Shown in pieces: positions 25,493 through 33,785 of a DNA stretch of 64,000 nt. This DNA is from Burkholderia pyrrocinia (GTDB lineage: Bacteria; Pseudomonadota; Gammaproteobacteria; Burkholderiales; Burkholderiaceae). The translations under genes were made by a program, and so were the position numbers. The DNA lies in NCBI RefSeq assembly GCF_003330765.1, contig NZ_CP024903.1, positions 3,336,487 to 3,400,486 of the forward strand, given 5' to 3'. Each line of letters opens with the position of its first letter. The first letter of the stretch is position 1. The notes under the pieces are model-generated. The model did no database searches. It saw nothing but the letters and a program-made list of their open reading frames with translations, and was not told the DNA's origin.

Positions 25493-26899
25493 CTATCGGC
25501 GCGTGGCGGCCTGCAGTTGCGCGTCCGGGTCGCCGGTTGCCGGTGTCGCCCGAGCCGTGATCCACCACGTCGCCGCGGCGAGCGCGGACACGCCGGTCGC
25601 CATGCCCAGCGCCGCCCGCATGGCGGCCGGAAACGGCTGCAGCGTCGCGATGCACGCACCGAAGATCGCCACCCCGAGCGCCGACCCGCTCTGCCGCGCT
25701 GCGTTCAGCGCGGCCGCCGCAACGCCGGCGCGGCGCCGGTCGACCGTCCCGAGCGCCGGCGACGTCGCGGCCGGCGAGATGAACCCCGATGCGAAGCCGA
25801 TCGCGAGCATCGGCGCGACGGCGAGCCACGCGGGTGTCGTCGCACCGATGCCCGTCATGCCGAGCGCGCCGGCTGCATAGAGCCCGAACGCCGCACACAT
25901 CGTTCCGCGCGCGCCGAAGCGCGCAACGACGCGCCCCGAGCACAGCCCGCCGAGCGCGACCATCGCGGTCATCGGCAGGAACGCGAGCCCGGTGTCGAGC
26001 GGGCTGGCGCCGCGAATCTGCCGATAGAACAGGCTGAGCACGAACAGCAATCCGTAGAACACGAATGCCGACGCCATCGACACGAACGTCGATCCCGCGA
26101 ACAGCCGGTTGCGGAAGAACGCGAGCGGCAGCATCGGCTCGCGGCGCCGCGCTTCGATCGCGATGAACGCGATCCACGCGACGACGCTTGTCACCGCGCC
26201 GCCGACGATCGGCGCCGAGCGCCAGCCGAGCGACGGGCCTTCGATCAGCGTGCCGATCAGCGCCGCGATCGCGACGATGGCCGCCGCCTGGCCGCCCCAG
26301 TCGACATGCCGCGATGCGTCGACGGCGGCGCGTGCGACCGTGCGGCCGAGCCAGATGCCGGCGAGCCCGAGCGGCAGGTTCACGAAGAAGAGGCTCCGCC
26401 ACCCGAACAGATGGATCAGCAGGCCGCCGATCAGCGGGCCCGACGCCATCGCGATGCCGCCGCAACCCATCCACATGCTGATCGCCGACGCGCGCGCGGC
26501 CGGTTCGGGGAAGGTGCGGTTGATCAGCGCGAGCGAGCAGGGCACCAGCATCGCGCTGCCGACGCCTTGCAATGCACGGGCGATGGCGAGCGCCGGGAGA
26601 GTCGGCGCGACGCCGCACAGCGCCGACGCGGCGACGAACACCGCCAGCCCCGCGACATAGACGGTGCGGTCGCCGAGCCGGTCGCCGAGCGTGCCGCCCG
26701 TCATCAACAGGCTCGCGAACGCCAGCGTGTACGCGTTCACGATCCACTGCAAGCCGGCCACGTGGCTGTCGAACGTGTGTGCGATGTCGGTGAGCGCGAC
26801 GTTGACGATGGACGCGTCGAGCAGCACGAGCGTGTAGCTCACGCAGGTCGCGGCGAGCACGCGGCGGGCCGCGGCCCGGTTTGGCGCGGCGGCTGTCAT
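25493..26899 (-). CDS. MFS drug/solute exporter, DHA2 (14-helix) type
   Basis: A 468-residue major facilitator of the EmrB/QacA subfamily. Motif A-like GTLGDRLGDRTVY, motif LDASIVNVALTDIAH in helix 1 and motif C-like GPLIGGLLIHLFGWRSLFFVNLPLG are present. About 14 hydrophobic segments are visible. It overlaps the stop of the upstream NTF2-like gene by 4 bp (ATGA), so translation is coupled. There is no membrane-fusion partner gene, so export is probably to the periplasm. Substrate unknown. Confidence 0.88.
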   Translation of the reverse strand: MTAAAPNRAAARRVLAATCVSYTLVLLDASIVNVALTDIAHTFDSHVAGLQWIVNAYTLAFASLLMTGGTLGDRLGDRTVYVAGLAVFVAASALCGVAPTLPALAIARALQGVGSAMLVPCSLALINRTFPEPAARASAISMWMGCGGIAMASGPLIGGLLIHLFGWRSLFFVNLPLGLAGIWLGRTVARAAVDASRHVDWGGQAAAIVAIAALIGTLIEGPSLGWRSAPIVGGAVTSVVAWIAFIAIEARRREPMLPLAFFRNRLFAGSTFVSMASAFVFYGLLFVLSLFYRQIRGASPLDTGLAFLPMTAMVALGGLCSGRVVARFGARGTMCAAFGLYAAGALGMTGIGATTPAWLAVAPMLAIGFASGFISPAATSPALGTVDRRRAGVAAAALNAARQSGSALGVAIFGACIATLQPFPAAMRAALGMATGVSALAAATWWITARATPATGDPDAQLQAATRR

Positions 26900-27327
26900 G
26901 TGCGGTCGGACGCCGGCGTGGCGGCCTGCAGCGCGAGAAAGCCGACCCATCCCCAATACACACGATGATGAGCGATCAGCCCGTCGCGGAGATCCATCAC
27001 CTCGACGAGATCGACTTGGTCGCCTTCCGGTGTTGTGCGCGGATATTCCCAAGTGAGCTGGCGGCCGTTCGAGAAGAACAGCCCCGTCCTGTACCAGCGT
27101 CCGAGCCTGTTTTGTGGATTGCGCAGGCCGGCCGCGAAGAATTCGCCGATCGCGGCCTTGCCATGCAGCACGCCGGAGCCGTGCGCCGGCAGCGTGACGA
27201 CGACGAGCGGCGTTTCGAGCACCGCGTCGTCCGCGTACAGCGACATCAGTGCATCGAGGTTGCGCGCGACGACGGCGGCGTGCCAGTCGTCATGGATGCG
27301 CCGGGCATCGGCGTCGGGGTGGGTCAT
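26896..27327 (-). CDS. SnoaL/NTF2-like protein
   Basis: A 143-residue cytoplasmic protein with an NTF2-like fold (IHDDWHAAVVARNLDALMSLYADDAVLETPLV at the start, IGEFFAAGLRN and LVEVMDLRDGLIAHHRVYWGW at the end). Its stop overlaps the MFS start in an ATGA arrangement, so the two form an operon. Members of the fold include small isomerases and many proteins without assigned activity. A role in modifying the compound exported by the MFS protein is possible but unproven. Confidence 0.78.
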   Translation of the reverse strand: MTHPDADARRIHDDWHAAVVARNLDALMSLYADDAVLETPLVVVTLPAHGSGVLHGKAAIGEFFAAGLRNPQNRLGRWYRTGLFFSNGRQLTWEYPRTTPEGDQVDLVEVMDLRDGLIAHHRVYWGWVGFLALQAATPASDRT

Positions 27328-27454
27328 GGCGGGCTCCCGGGAGCGATCGATAGCGGAAACCCACTGTATCGACGCAAGCGCGGCAGACGTTTCACCCCAA
27401 CCCGAAACGTGGATGCACGCGCGGGCCGGCCGCGGCGCGATCCGCCGGCGGTGC

Positions 27455-27808
27455 TTACCCGGCCAGCGCGTCGAGATTCAGCACGTACGACTTCCCGATC
27501 CACACGGCAGAATCGCGATGATCGCGCAGGTCGTCGCCGGTATTCGGATGCAGGAAGATATCCAGCGCGCCGTGGTTGAGCACGAGCCACGGCACGATGT
27601 CGTCGAATCGCGCGGCAGCGAATGCGATCTGGTACGACCATGCCGGATGCGGACCGACAAGGCGTTCGTGAAAGCGGCCGAGTTCGATGACCGCACCGAA
27701 CCGTTCGTCGACGACCTGGCGAAACGCCCAGGCCGCGTCGCGGCTGGCGGCATCGAAGTAGACGTGCGCGTGCCAACTCTCGATGGCGGTGATGTCGATG
27801 GCAGCCAT
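27455..27808 (-). CDS. DOPA 4,5-dioxygenase family protein
   Basis: A 117-residue protein matching the small DOPA-dioxygenase-like family. The N-terminal WHAHVYFDA supplies the His-x-His metal-ligand pattern, followed by VIELGRFHERLVGPHPAWSYQIAF and PWLVLNHGALDIFLHPNTGDDLRDH, with the conserved second His set. The ATG at 27808 lacks an obvious ribosome binding site. A GTG at 27838 would add ten residues. Fungal and plant relatives open the DOPA ring, but bacterial members mostly lack a defined substrate. Confidence 0.82.
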   Translation of the reverse strand: MAAIDITAIESWHAHVYFDAASRDAAWAFRQVVDERFGAVIELGRFHERLVGPHPAWSYQIAFAAARFDDIVPWLVLNHGALDIFLHPNTGDDLRDHRDSAVWIGKSYVLNLDALAG

Positions 27809-27838
27809 GGAAGGACTCGATAAAAAAGGAGAATGCAC

Positions 27839-28300
27839 GAGGCACCGTGCGAAACGGCCGATGCATGATTATCGCGCGTCCTTGCCGCGTGCGTCGTGTC
27901 TCGATCCGGCAATCCGAAGTGGATGATTTGTCCTGGATCAGAAGAACCGTTTTATCCGATGAATCCTCTTGCGCAGTATCCGTATGCGCGATATCACGCC
28001 GGAAGCCGCGCCGGCATGGGTGCCGGCCGGAGCCGCGCCGGCAACACGTCATTTCGGAAATTGAAAAAGCGGTGCGCACGCCGCGTCGGATCGCCCGTGA
28101 AAATGCGATCAGGTCGTTGAATGAAATAAAGAAATTCCGATTCGGCGCGATTGGCGAACGACTCGGCTCGCACGCCGAATGGCGAAGCCGAAAATATCAA
28201 TTGCGAAATCGGCTATTCAGGCGGAAAGCGACGCGACATACGATGATTTCAACGCATCGACGACCACGATAGATGCGGAGACAACCATCTGGAGGCCACT
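27839..28300. other. 462-bp gap, relatively AT-rich
   Basis: No supported gene. Bases ~28040-28290 are less GC-rich than the surroundings and should contain the promoter of the gene at 28301. A plus-strand frame around 28045-28270 has mildly protein-like sequence but no start or ribosome binding site, so it is not called. Confidence 0.45.
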
Positions 28301-28678
28301 ATGCGATCCCTCGTTCCCGTTGCTGTTCTTTCCTGCGCACTCGTTGCGCTGCCCGCCGCCAGCTTTGCGCAGTCGGCCGGTTCAGACTGGTTGCCGAATG
28401 CCGCGCGGCTGAGCTGGTCGGCGGCGCGCGCCGAAACCGACGCGCAACTGATGCAGATGACGCGTGCCGGCTATCGCGCAACCACGGCCGGCAACCAGAA
28501 CTATCCGCTCGCGATGCAGCGTGCGCTCGAACGGGTCCGCAATCCGCTGCCCGACAGGTCGCGTGCAGAGCGGGCGGCGATGGAAGCGCGCGCCGCGCGC
28601 GACGCGCAGGGCGGCCATCCGGTCAAGGCGTTCTTCGTGAAGACCGCGTACTACCTGAAGGGCGAGAACACGTTCTGA
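28301..28678 (+). CDS. secreted protein resembling the DUF4148 family
   Basis: A 125-residue protein with a signal peptide ending near ASFAQ. The mature part (SWSAARAETDAQLMQMTRAGYRATTAGNQNYPLAMQRALERV) follows the general pattern of Burkholderiales DUF4148 proteins, where a LTRAxVRAEL-xxLExAGY segment precedes YPAxIQAAExRV, but the match is loose. GGAGG sits five bases before the ATG. The C-terminus is KAFFVKTAYYLKGENTF. Periplasmic, function unknown. Two further small genes follow in the same direction. Confidence 0.68.
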   Translation: MRSLVPVAVLSCALVALPAASFAQSAGSDWLPNAARLSWSAARAETDAQLMQMTRAGYRATTAGNQNYPLAMQRALERVRNPLPDRSRAERAAMEARAARDAQGGHPVKAFFVKTAYYLKGENTF

Positions 28679-28692
28679 TGCAGGAGACGAGC

Positions 28693-28905
28693 ATGGCTTG
28701 CCCGATCCGATTTGCCGACGTCGTGCGCACGTCGGCGCTGCGCCGGTTGCCGGATGCGCGAGCGACGCAGCGGCGGGACGATGTGCACGGCGCGCGACGC
28801 CGTCCGAAGCGCAACCGCAATGCGGGCCGTGGCGCCGTCGCGGGCCGCATCGCGTGGCCGGATTACGCGGCGGACGACGCTCCCGCAAGCGGGCACGACT
28901 CATGA
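28693..28905 (+). CDS. small basic hypothetical protein
   Basis: A 70-residue open frame with AGGAG eight bases before the ATG, 14 bp after the previous gene. The product is very Arg-rich in its middle and unlike any family I know. Its stop overlaps the start of the next gene as ATGA, which supports real translation and coupling. Codon use is not decisive, hence the modest confidence. Confidence 0.5.
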   Translation: MACPIRFADVVRTSALRRLPDARATQRRDDVHGARRRPKRNRNAGRGAVAGRIAWPDYAADDAPASGHDS

Positions 28906-29381
28906 AGGCCGTCCGAAAAAACCGCCGCCACCCGCCGCTGACCCGCGAGTGGCTGCTGCCACTGCCGCCCGCGCATGTGCGCGACATCTCGCTGAAATGT
29001 CACATGGCGCTTGTCGCGCTGCGCGGCGAGCACGGCAGCGAGGCGCTGCTGATGCGGTTGCGTACGAGCGTCTATCTGGTGTTCCTCGCGCTCGACGATG
29101 CGGTGTGCCCGGATGCGAGTGTCGATCTGTGCGTCGACGCGGAGCGCGTGCTCGACGCCAGCGTGGCGCGTGCCGCGCAAGGCGGTGTATGGACGCTGCG
29201 CGACGACGAATGCGCGGTGCTCGAACGCGTGCTCGCGGCGAACGACACCTGCGTCGCAACGTTCACGCGGCATCGGCTGGCCGAACTGTGGGGGCATGTC
29301 TGCATGTTCGCATCCAGCGGCCAGCCGGCGCTGGTCGCGCAGGCGGCGGCGAAGATGCGGGAGTCGGCCGTTGTTCATTGA
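28902..29381 (+). CDS. hypothetical protein, third gene of a small operon
   Basis: A 159-residue cytoplasmic protein starting within the ATGA overlap at 28902. It begins with a basic segment (KAVRKNRRHPPLTREWLLPLPPAHVRDISLKCHMALVALRGEHG) and is then mainly helical and acidic, with the central YLVFLALDDAVCPDASVD and a C-terminal RHRLAELWGHVCMFAS. Strong third-position GC supports coding. I do not recognise a family. The basic N-terminus could bind nucleic acid, but there is no helix-turn-helix signature. Confidence 0.62.
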   Translation: MKAVRKNRRHPPLTREWLLPLPPAHVRDISLKCHMALVALRGEHGSEALLMRLRTSVYLVFLALDDAVCPDASVDLCVDAERVLDASVARAAQGGVWTLRDDECAVLERVLAANDTCVATFTRHRLAELWGHVCMFASSGQPALVAQAAAKMRESAVVH

Positions 29382-29565
29382 CCGGCGGCTGCAACGCGAG
29401 CGGCCCCGGGTCGTTTTTCATACGTGTCTCATTTTCACGAGGCTGACATTCGCCGTCTAATGTCTTGACCGGAGCCGAACGGGTTTGGTCGACGACGATC
29501 CATCCTCGCGTTGGCGACGATCATGCATGTCGACGTGAACGCATTCGTTTCGATCAGGAGGAGCG

Positions 29566-29826
29566 ATGGCGCTATACAGGATCGGCGGCTACTTCACGAG
29601 CGGAAGTGGCCGCGCATTCAGCGAGAACCTGCCGCCGGGCAGTGAAGTGACGGTCGCGGGCATCTATCGATGTACCGTATGCGGCGACGAGATCGGCATC
29701 GCGAAGTCGCAGTCGCTGCCGTCCGATGACGCGCATCAACATGATCTCGACCCGCTTCCCGACCCGGCGCTCGATCCAGGCCCGACCGCATGGCAACTGA
29801 TCGCGGCGGCGGAGTCGCGAAGCTAG
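29566..29826 (+). CDS. small hypothetical protein with one CxxC
   Basis: An 86-residue protein preceded by a perfect AGGAGG. The N-terminal half is glycine-rich (YRIGGYFTSGSGRAF), then GIYRCTVCGDEIGIAKSQSLPSDD, which resembles half of a zinc ribbon, and a Pro/Asp-rich tail. Only one CxxC plus a His-containing DDAHQHD is present, so metal binding is only possible. A strong intrinsic terminator follows at 29884. Confidence 0.66.
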   Translation: MALYRIGGYFTSGSGRAFSENLPPGSEVTVAGIYRCTVCGDEIGIAKSQSLPSDDAHQHDLDPLPDPALDPGPTAWQLIAAAESRS

Positions 29827-29883
29827 GTAACAGAGTTCGCATTCGCATCAGGCCCGGAAGCACGCCGGGCTCCGACAAAACAA

Positions 29884-29913
29884 AAGCGCCACGGAGCGAA
29901 CTCCGTGGCGCTT
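29884..29913. terminator. bidirectional intrinsic terminator
   Basis: A 13-bp perfect stem (AAGCGCCACGGAG / CTCCGTGGCGCTT) with a CGAA loop and an A-run on one side, between the convergent small gene and hpnH. Confidence 0.85.
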
Positions 29914-29964
29914 CATTGATGCCCGCCTGCGCGGAGGCATAACCCTCCGCGTGGCGAAGCGCGC

Positions 29965-31125
29965 TTAAGCCGCCGTTGCCGGTTTCGCCGGCTTCTGCAG
30001 CTTGCCCTTGCCGGCGCGCTGGATTTCGTCGAGCTTGATCTCGACGTGGCGCGAGAACACGTACTCGGCCGGACGCTGCTTCGCGATCGAGATGTCCGGT
30101 GCGAACGGGCCGTCGGTCTTGATGCCCTTCTTGCTCACGCGCAGCGCCTTCAGCGGGTGCGCGATCGTGTCCATCACGGCGGTTGCCTCGAAGCCGCAGT
30201 GGACCATGCAGTCCGCGCACTTCTCGTAGTTGCCGACGCCGTAGTTGTCCCACTCGGTCGTTTCCATCAGCTCCTTGAAGGTCTTCACGTAACCTTCGCC
30301 GACCAGGTAGCACGGCTTCTGCCAGCCGAACACCGTACGCGCCGGGTTGCCCCACGGCGTGCACTTGTACGTCTGGTTGCCGGCCAGGAAGTCGAGGAAC
30401 AGCGACGACTGGCTGAACGACCAGCGCTTGCCGCCTTCGCCGCGCTTCAGGATCTCGCGGAACAGGTTCTTCGTCTTGTCGCGGTTCAGGAAGTGTTGCT
30501 GGTCCGGCGCGCGCTCGTATGCGTAGCCCGGCGACACCGTGATGCCGTCGACGCCGATCGGCTTGAGCGTGTCGAAGAACTTCGCGACGCGCTCGGGCAC
30601 CGCATCGTTGAACAGCGTGCAGTTGATGTTCACGCGGAAGCCGCGGCGCTTCGCTTCCTTGATCGCCGCGACGGCCTTGTCGTACACGCCTTCCTGCGAC
30701 ACCGAGTGATCGTGCGCCTGCTGGTCGCCGTCGAGGTGGACCGACCAGACGAAATACGGGCTCGGCTCGTAGTCGTCCATCTTCTTTTCCATCAGCAGCG
30801 CGTTCGTGCACAGGTACACGAATTTCTTGCGCTTCATGATGCCCTTGACGATTTCCGGCATCTCCTTGTGGAGCAGCGGTTCGCCGCCGGCGATCGACAC
30901 GACGGGCGCGCCGCACTCGTCGACGGCCTGCAGGCATTCCTCGACGGACAGGCGCTGGTTCAGGATCGGATCCGGATAATCGATCTTGCCGCAGCCGTTG
31001 CACGCGAGGTTGCAGCGGAACAGCGGCTCGAGCATCAGCGCGAGCGGATAGCGTTTGTTGCCGGACAGGTGCTGGCGCACGATGTATGCGCCGACACGGA
31101 CTTGCTGGAGCAGCGGAATAGACAA
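29965..31125 (-). CDS. hpnH: adenosyl-hopene transferase HpnH (radical SAM)
   Basis: A 386-residue radical SAM enzyme that adds the 5'-deoxyadenosyl group to diploptene, the first step towards C35 (extended) hopanoids. The [4Fe-4S] cysteines are C38, C42 and C45 in FRCNLACNGCG. IAGGEPLLH is the GGE motif. The C-terminal region has a second Cys group (CADCMVHCGFEA). The start is TTG at 31125 with a strong AAGGAGG seven bases upstream. It is separated by only 12 bp from ispH upstream, so one operon supplies both isoprenoid precursors and hopanoid extension. Confidence 0.95.
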   Translation of the reverse strand: MSIPLLQQVRVGAYIVRQHLSGNKRYPLALMLEPLFRCNLACNGCGKIDYPDPILNQRLSVEECLQAVDECGAPVVSIAGGEPLLHKEMPEIVKGIMKRKKFVYLCTNALLMEKKMDDYEPSPYFVWSVHLDGDQQAHDHSVSQEGVYDKAVAAIKEAKRRGFRVNINCTLFNDAVPERVAKFFDTLKPIGVDGITVSPGYAYERAPDQQHFLNRDKTKNLFREILKRGEGGKRWSFSQSSLFLDFLAGNQTYKCTPWGNPARTVFGWQKPCYLVGEGYVKTFKELMETTEWDNYGVGNYEKCADCMVHCGFEATAVMDTIAHPLKALRVSKKGIKTDGPFAPDISIAKQRPAEYVFSRHVEIKLDEIQRAGKGKLQKPAKPATAA

Positions 31126-31137
31126 GGGATGTCCTCC

Positions 31138-32079
31138 TTAAACTTCGCGGGCGACAGCTTGCGTGAGCTTCGCCGGCAGCTTGAATTCGACTTTTTCCTC
31201 ACGGCCCGCCATCGTCGCGACATCGACGGGCCCCAGCGCGCGCAGCGCGCCAATTACATCCTCGACCATCTCTTCGGGCGCCGACGCGCCGGCGGTCAGG
31301 CCGACCGTCTGCACGCCTGCGAACCATTCGGCCTTCACTTCCGAGCCGTCGGCGACGAGATAGCTCGGCACACCGCTTTCGGTGCCGATCTCGCGCAGGC
31401 GGTTCGAGTTCGAGCTGTTCGTCGCACCGACGACGAGCAGCACGTCAACCTGTTCGCTCAGCTCGCGCACGGCGGCCTGGCGATTCTGCGTTGCGTAGCA
31501 GATGTCACGCGTGTCCGGGCCGACCAGGTCGGTGAACCGGCGCTGCAGCGCTTCGATGATGCCGCGCGTATCGTCGACCGACAGCGTGGTCTGCGTGATG
31601 TACGCGACCGGCGTATCGACGGGCAACGTCAGCGTATCGACTTCGGCTTCGCTCTGCACGAGGATCACCTCGGCCGGAATCTGGCCGATCGTACCCTCGA
31701 CTTCCGGGTGGCCCGCATGGCCGATCAGGATCAGCCGGCGGCCCGCCGCGACATACTGGCGGCCCTGCACGTGCACCTTCGTGACGAGCGGACAGGTCGC
31801 GTCGAGCACGTCGAGCCCGCGCGTTTCCGCGTCGCGCTCGACCGTCTGGGCGACACCGTGCGCGCTGAAGATCGCGACAGCGCCGTGCGGCACCTCGTCG
31901 AGTTCCTCAACGAATCGTGCCCCTTTATTACGCAGATTTTCGACGACATGCCGGTTATGAACGATCTCGTGACGCACATAGACCGGCGCGCCGTGCTGCT
32001 GCAGCGCGCGATCGACGATCTCGATCGCACGGACAACCCCCGCACAAAAGCCGCGGGGCTGGGCAAGGATGACTCGCAT
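31138..32079 (-). CDS. ispH: 4-hydroxy-3-methylbut-2-enyl diphosphate reductase IspH
   Basis: A 313-residue iron-sulphur enzyme making IPP and DMAPP in the last step of the MEP pathway. The three cluster cysteines are C12 (GFCAGV), C96 (DATCPLV) and C194 ([10 protein letters not shown]). The catalytic Glu is E126 in HPEVEGTIG. The length is normal. It is first in the operon with hpnH, which fits a hopanoid-dedicated copy. Burkholderia commonly carries a second ispH elsewhere, which cannot be checked here. Confidence 0.95.
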   Translation of the reverse strand: MRVILAQPRGFCAGVVRAIEIVDRALQQHGAPVYVRHEIVHNRHVVENLRNKGARFVEELDEVPHGAVAIFSAHGVAQTVERDAETRGLDVLDATCPLVTKVHVQGRQYVAAGRRLILIGHAGHPEVEGTIGQIPAEVILVQSEAEVDTLTLPVDTPVAYITQTTLSVDDTRGIIEALQRRFTDLVGPDTRDICYATQNRQAAVRELSEQVDVLLVVGATNSSNSNRLREIGTESGVPSYLVADGSEVKAEWFAGVQTVGLTAGASAPEEMVEDVIGALRALGPVDVATMAGREEKVEFKLPAKLTQAVAREV

Positions 32080-32474
32080 AAGTGAGCGAACTCCGACGCA
32101 TACACCGGGGTTCGAGGAGCTGGCACTGCTCGCTCGCCCCGGCTTGATGTTATGAAGGCAGGAACGAACCGGCCAGGCCAGGCCCCGGAACCCCGAATTA
32201 ATCGCGCATTTTAACTCTATCGGGCCGTCCGTGCTTTGGTGCTGTGTCGGCCGTGTTGCAATTGCGGGAGAGCCGCGTCGGCGCTGGCGCGCGCGGAACC
32301 CAGTAAACTAGGCGGTTTCGCGGGCAGCCGCTCCGGCTGCCCGGCGTCGCGCTCATTTCAAGGCCATTCGATGACCGTCGATTCTTACGCGTATTGCCCG
32401 TCCGCCCGCGCGGTTTCGGGTGTTTTGTTCCTGACCCCGATTGAATATGCCGATGCCCGGCAGGAGGCGTGCCG
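32080..32474. promoter_or_regulatory. 395-bp divergent spacer, ispH / hpnB
   Basis: Holds promoters for the divergent hopanoid genes. A 35-codon open frame (32371-32478) ends in an ATGA overlap with hpnB and is listed separately. Otherwise nothing was recognised. Confidence 0.5.
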
Positions 32475-32478
32475 ATGA
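32371..32478 (+). CDS. possible 35-residue upstream frame overlapping hpnB
   Basis: An ATG at 32371 opens a frame whose TGA (32476-32478) overlaps the hpnB ATG at 32475. The product would be MTVDSYAYCPSARAVSGVL and 16 more residues. No clear ribosome binding site is seen. It may be a coupling leader, a gene remnant or chance. Confidence 0.3.
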   Translation: MTVDSYAYCPSARAVSGVLFLTPIEYADARQEACR

Positions 32479-33662
32479 TGCTGGTGCTCGCCTTCCTGGT
32501 GTCCGGCCTGTCGCTGATGATCTGGATCGTGCTGCTCGTCGCGCGCGGCGGCTTCTGGCGCGCGGTGCCCGCGCGGCCGCTGTCGCCCGACGCGCGCGGC
32601 GCCGCGGCCGAGGCCGGCTGGCCGGCCGTCGTCGCGGTCGTGCCGGCGCGCAACGAGGCCGACGTGATCGCCCGCGCGGCGACCTCGCTGCTCGAGCAGG
32701 ATTATCCGGGCGATTTTCATCTGATCATTGTCGACGACCACAGCGACGACGGCACCGCCGACGCGGCCCGCGCGGCCGCGCTCGCGATCAATCGCGCCGA
32801 CCGGCTGACGGTGCTGGCCGCGAAGCCGCTGCCGGCCGGCTGGTCGGGCAAGGTGTGGGCGCAGTCGCAGGGGATCGCCGCGGTGCAGACGCTCGGCCTG
32901 CCGGCCGACTACCTGCTGCTGACGGATGCCGACATCGGCCATCCGCCCGACGCCGTCGCGCAGCTCGTCACGCGCGCACAGGCCGAGAGCCGCGATCTCG
33001 TGTCGCTGATGGTGCGGCTGCGCTGCGATTCGTTCTGGGAAAAGGCGCTGATCCCGGCATTCGTGTTCTTCTTCGCGAAGCTCTACCCGTTCTCGTGGAT
33101 CAACAATCCGCGCAACCGGACGGCCGGCGCCGCGGGCGGCTGCATGCTGGTGAAGCGCACGGCGCTCGAGGAAGCCGGCGGCATCGAGTCGATCCGCGGC
33201 GCGCTGATCGACGACTGCAGCCTCGCCGCGCAGATCAAGCACCGCGGCAGCGGCCGCCATCCGATCCGTCTCGATCTGGCCGACCGCAGCGTGTCGCTGC
33301 GCCCGTACGACAGCTGGCGCGACATCTGGAACATGATTGCGCGCACCGCGTTCACGCAGCTGCACTATTCGCCGCTGCTGCTGGCCGGCACGCTGCTCGG
33401 GATGGCGATCATCTACCTCGTGCCGCCGATTGCGGCGCTGGCGTACGGCGCGCGCGCGTGGCCGGCGTGGCTCGCATGGGCGTCGATGTGCGCCGCGTAT
33501 GGGCCGATGCTGCGCTACTACCGGCGCTCGCCGCTGTGGGCGCCCGCGCTGCCGCTCGTCGCGCTGTTCTACGTCGGCGCGACGTTCGCGTCCGCGTGGC
33601 GCTACTGGCGCGGCAAGGGCGGCCAGTGGAAGGCGCGCGTGCAGGCGCCGGTGGATCGCTGA
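32475..33662 (+). CDS. hpnB: hopanoid-associated glycosyltransferase HpnB
   Basis: A 395-residue membrane-anchored family 2 glycosyltransferase. After an N-terminal transmembrane segment come VVAVVPARNEADVIARAATSLLEQDYP (nucleotide-binding), IVDDHSDDGTAD, the metal-binding TDADIGHPPDAV, and IDDCSLAAQIKHRGSG. Two or three further hydrophobic segments are at the C-terminus. AGGAGG lies seven bases before the ATG at 32475. HpnB is linked to hopanoid loci by genome context. Its precise glycosyl donor and acceptor are not well defined. Confidence 0.92.
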   Translation: MMLVLAFLVSGLSLMIWIVLLVARGGFWRAVPARPLSPDARGAAAEAGWPAVVAVVPARNEADVIARAATSLLEQDYPGDFHLIIVDDHSDDGTADAARAAALAINRADRLTVLAAKPLPAGWSGKVWAQSQGIAAVQTLGLPADYLLLTDADIGHPPDAVAQLVTRAQAESRDLVSLMVRLRCDSFWEKALIPAFVFFFAKLYPFSWINNPRNRTAGAAGGCMLVKRTALEEAGGIESIRGALIDDCSLAAQIKHRGSGRHPIRLDLADRSVSLRPYDSWRDIWNMIARTAFTQLHYSPLLLAGTLLGMAIIYLVPPIAALAYGARAWPAWLAWASMCAAYGPMLRYYRRSPLWAPALPLVALFYVGATFASAWRYWRGKGGQWKARVQAPVDR

Positions 33663-33721
33663 ACGTTTCGCGCGCCGCCGGCGCGCGTCCCGGGAAGCTG
33701 CCGTTCCGGCAGCCGGAAAGC

Positions 33722-33757
33722 AAACAACCCGATCGGCGCAAGCCGGTCGGGTTGTTT
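33722..33757. terminator. bidirectional intrinsic terminator
   Basis: A 16-bp stem (AAACAACCCGATCGGC / GCCGGTCGGGTTGTTT, one G-T pair) with a GCAA loop and A/T runs on both sides. It serves hpnB and the convergent repeat-protein gene. Confidence 0.88.
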
Positions 33758-33785
33758 CGTTTTCGGCGCCGTCGCTGGCTGGCGC

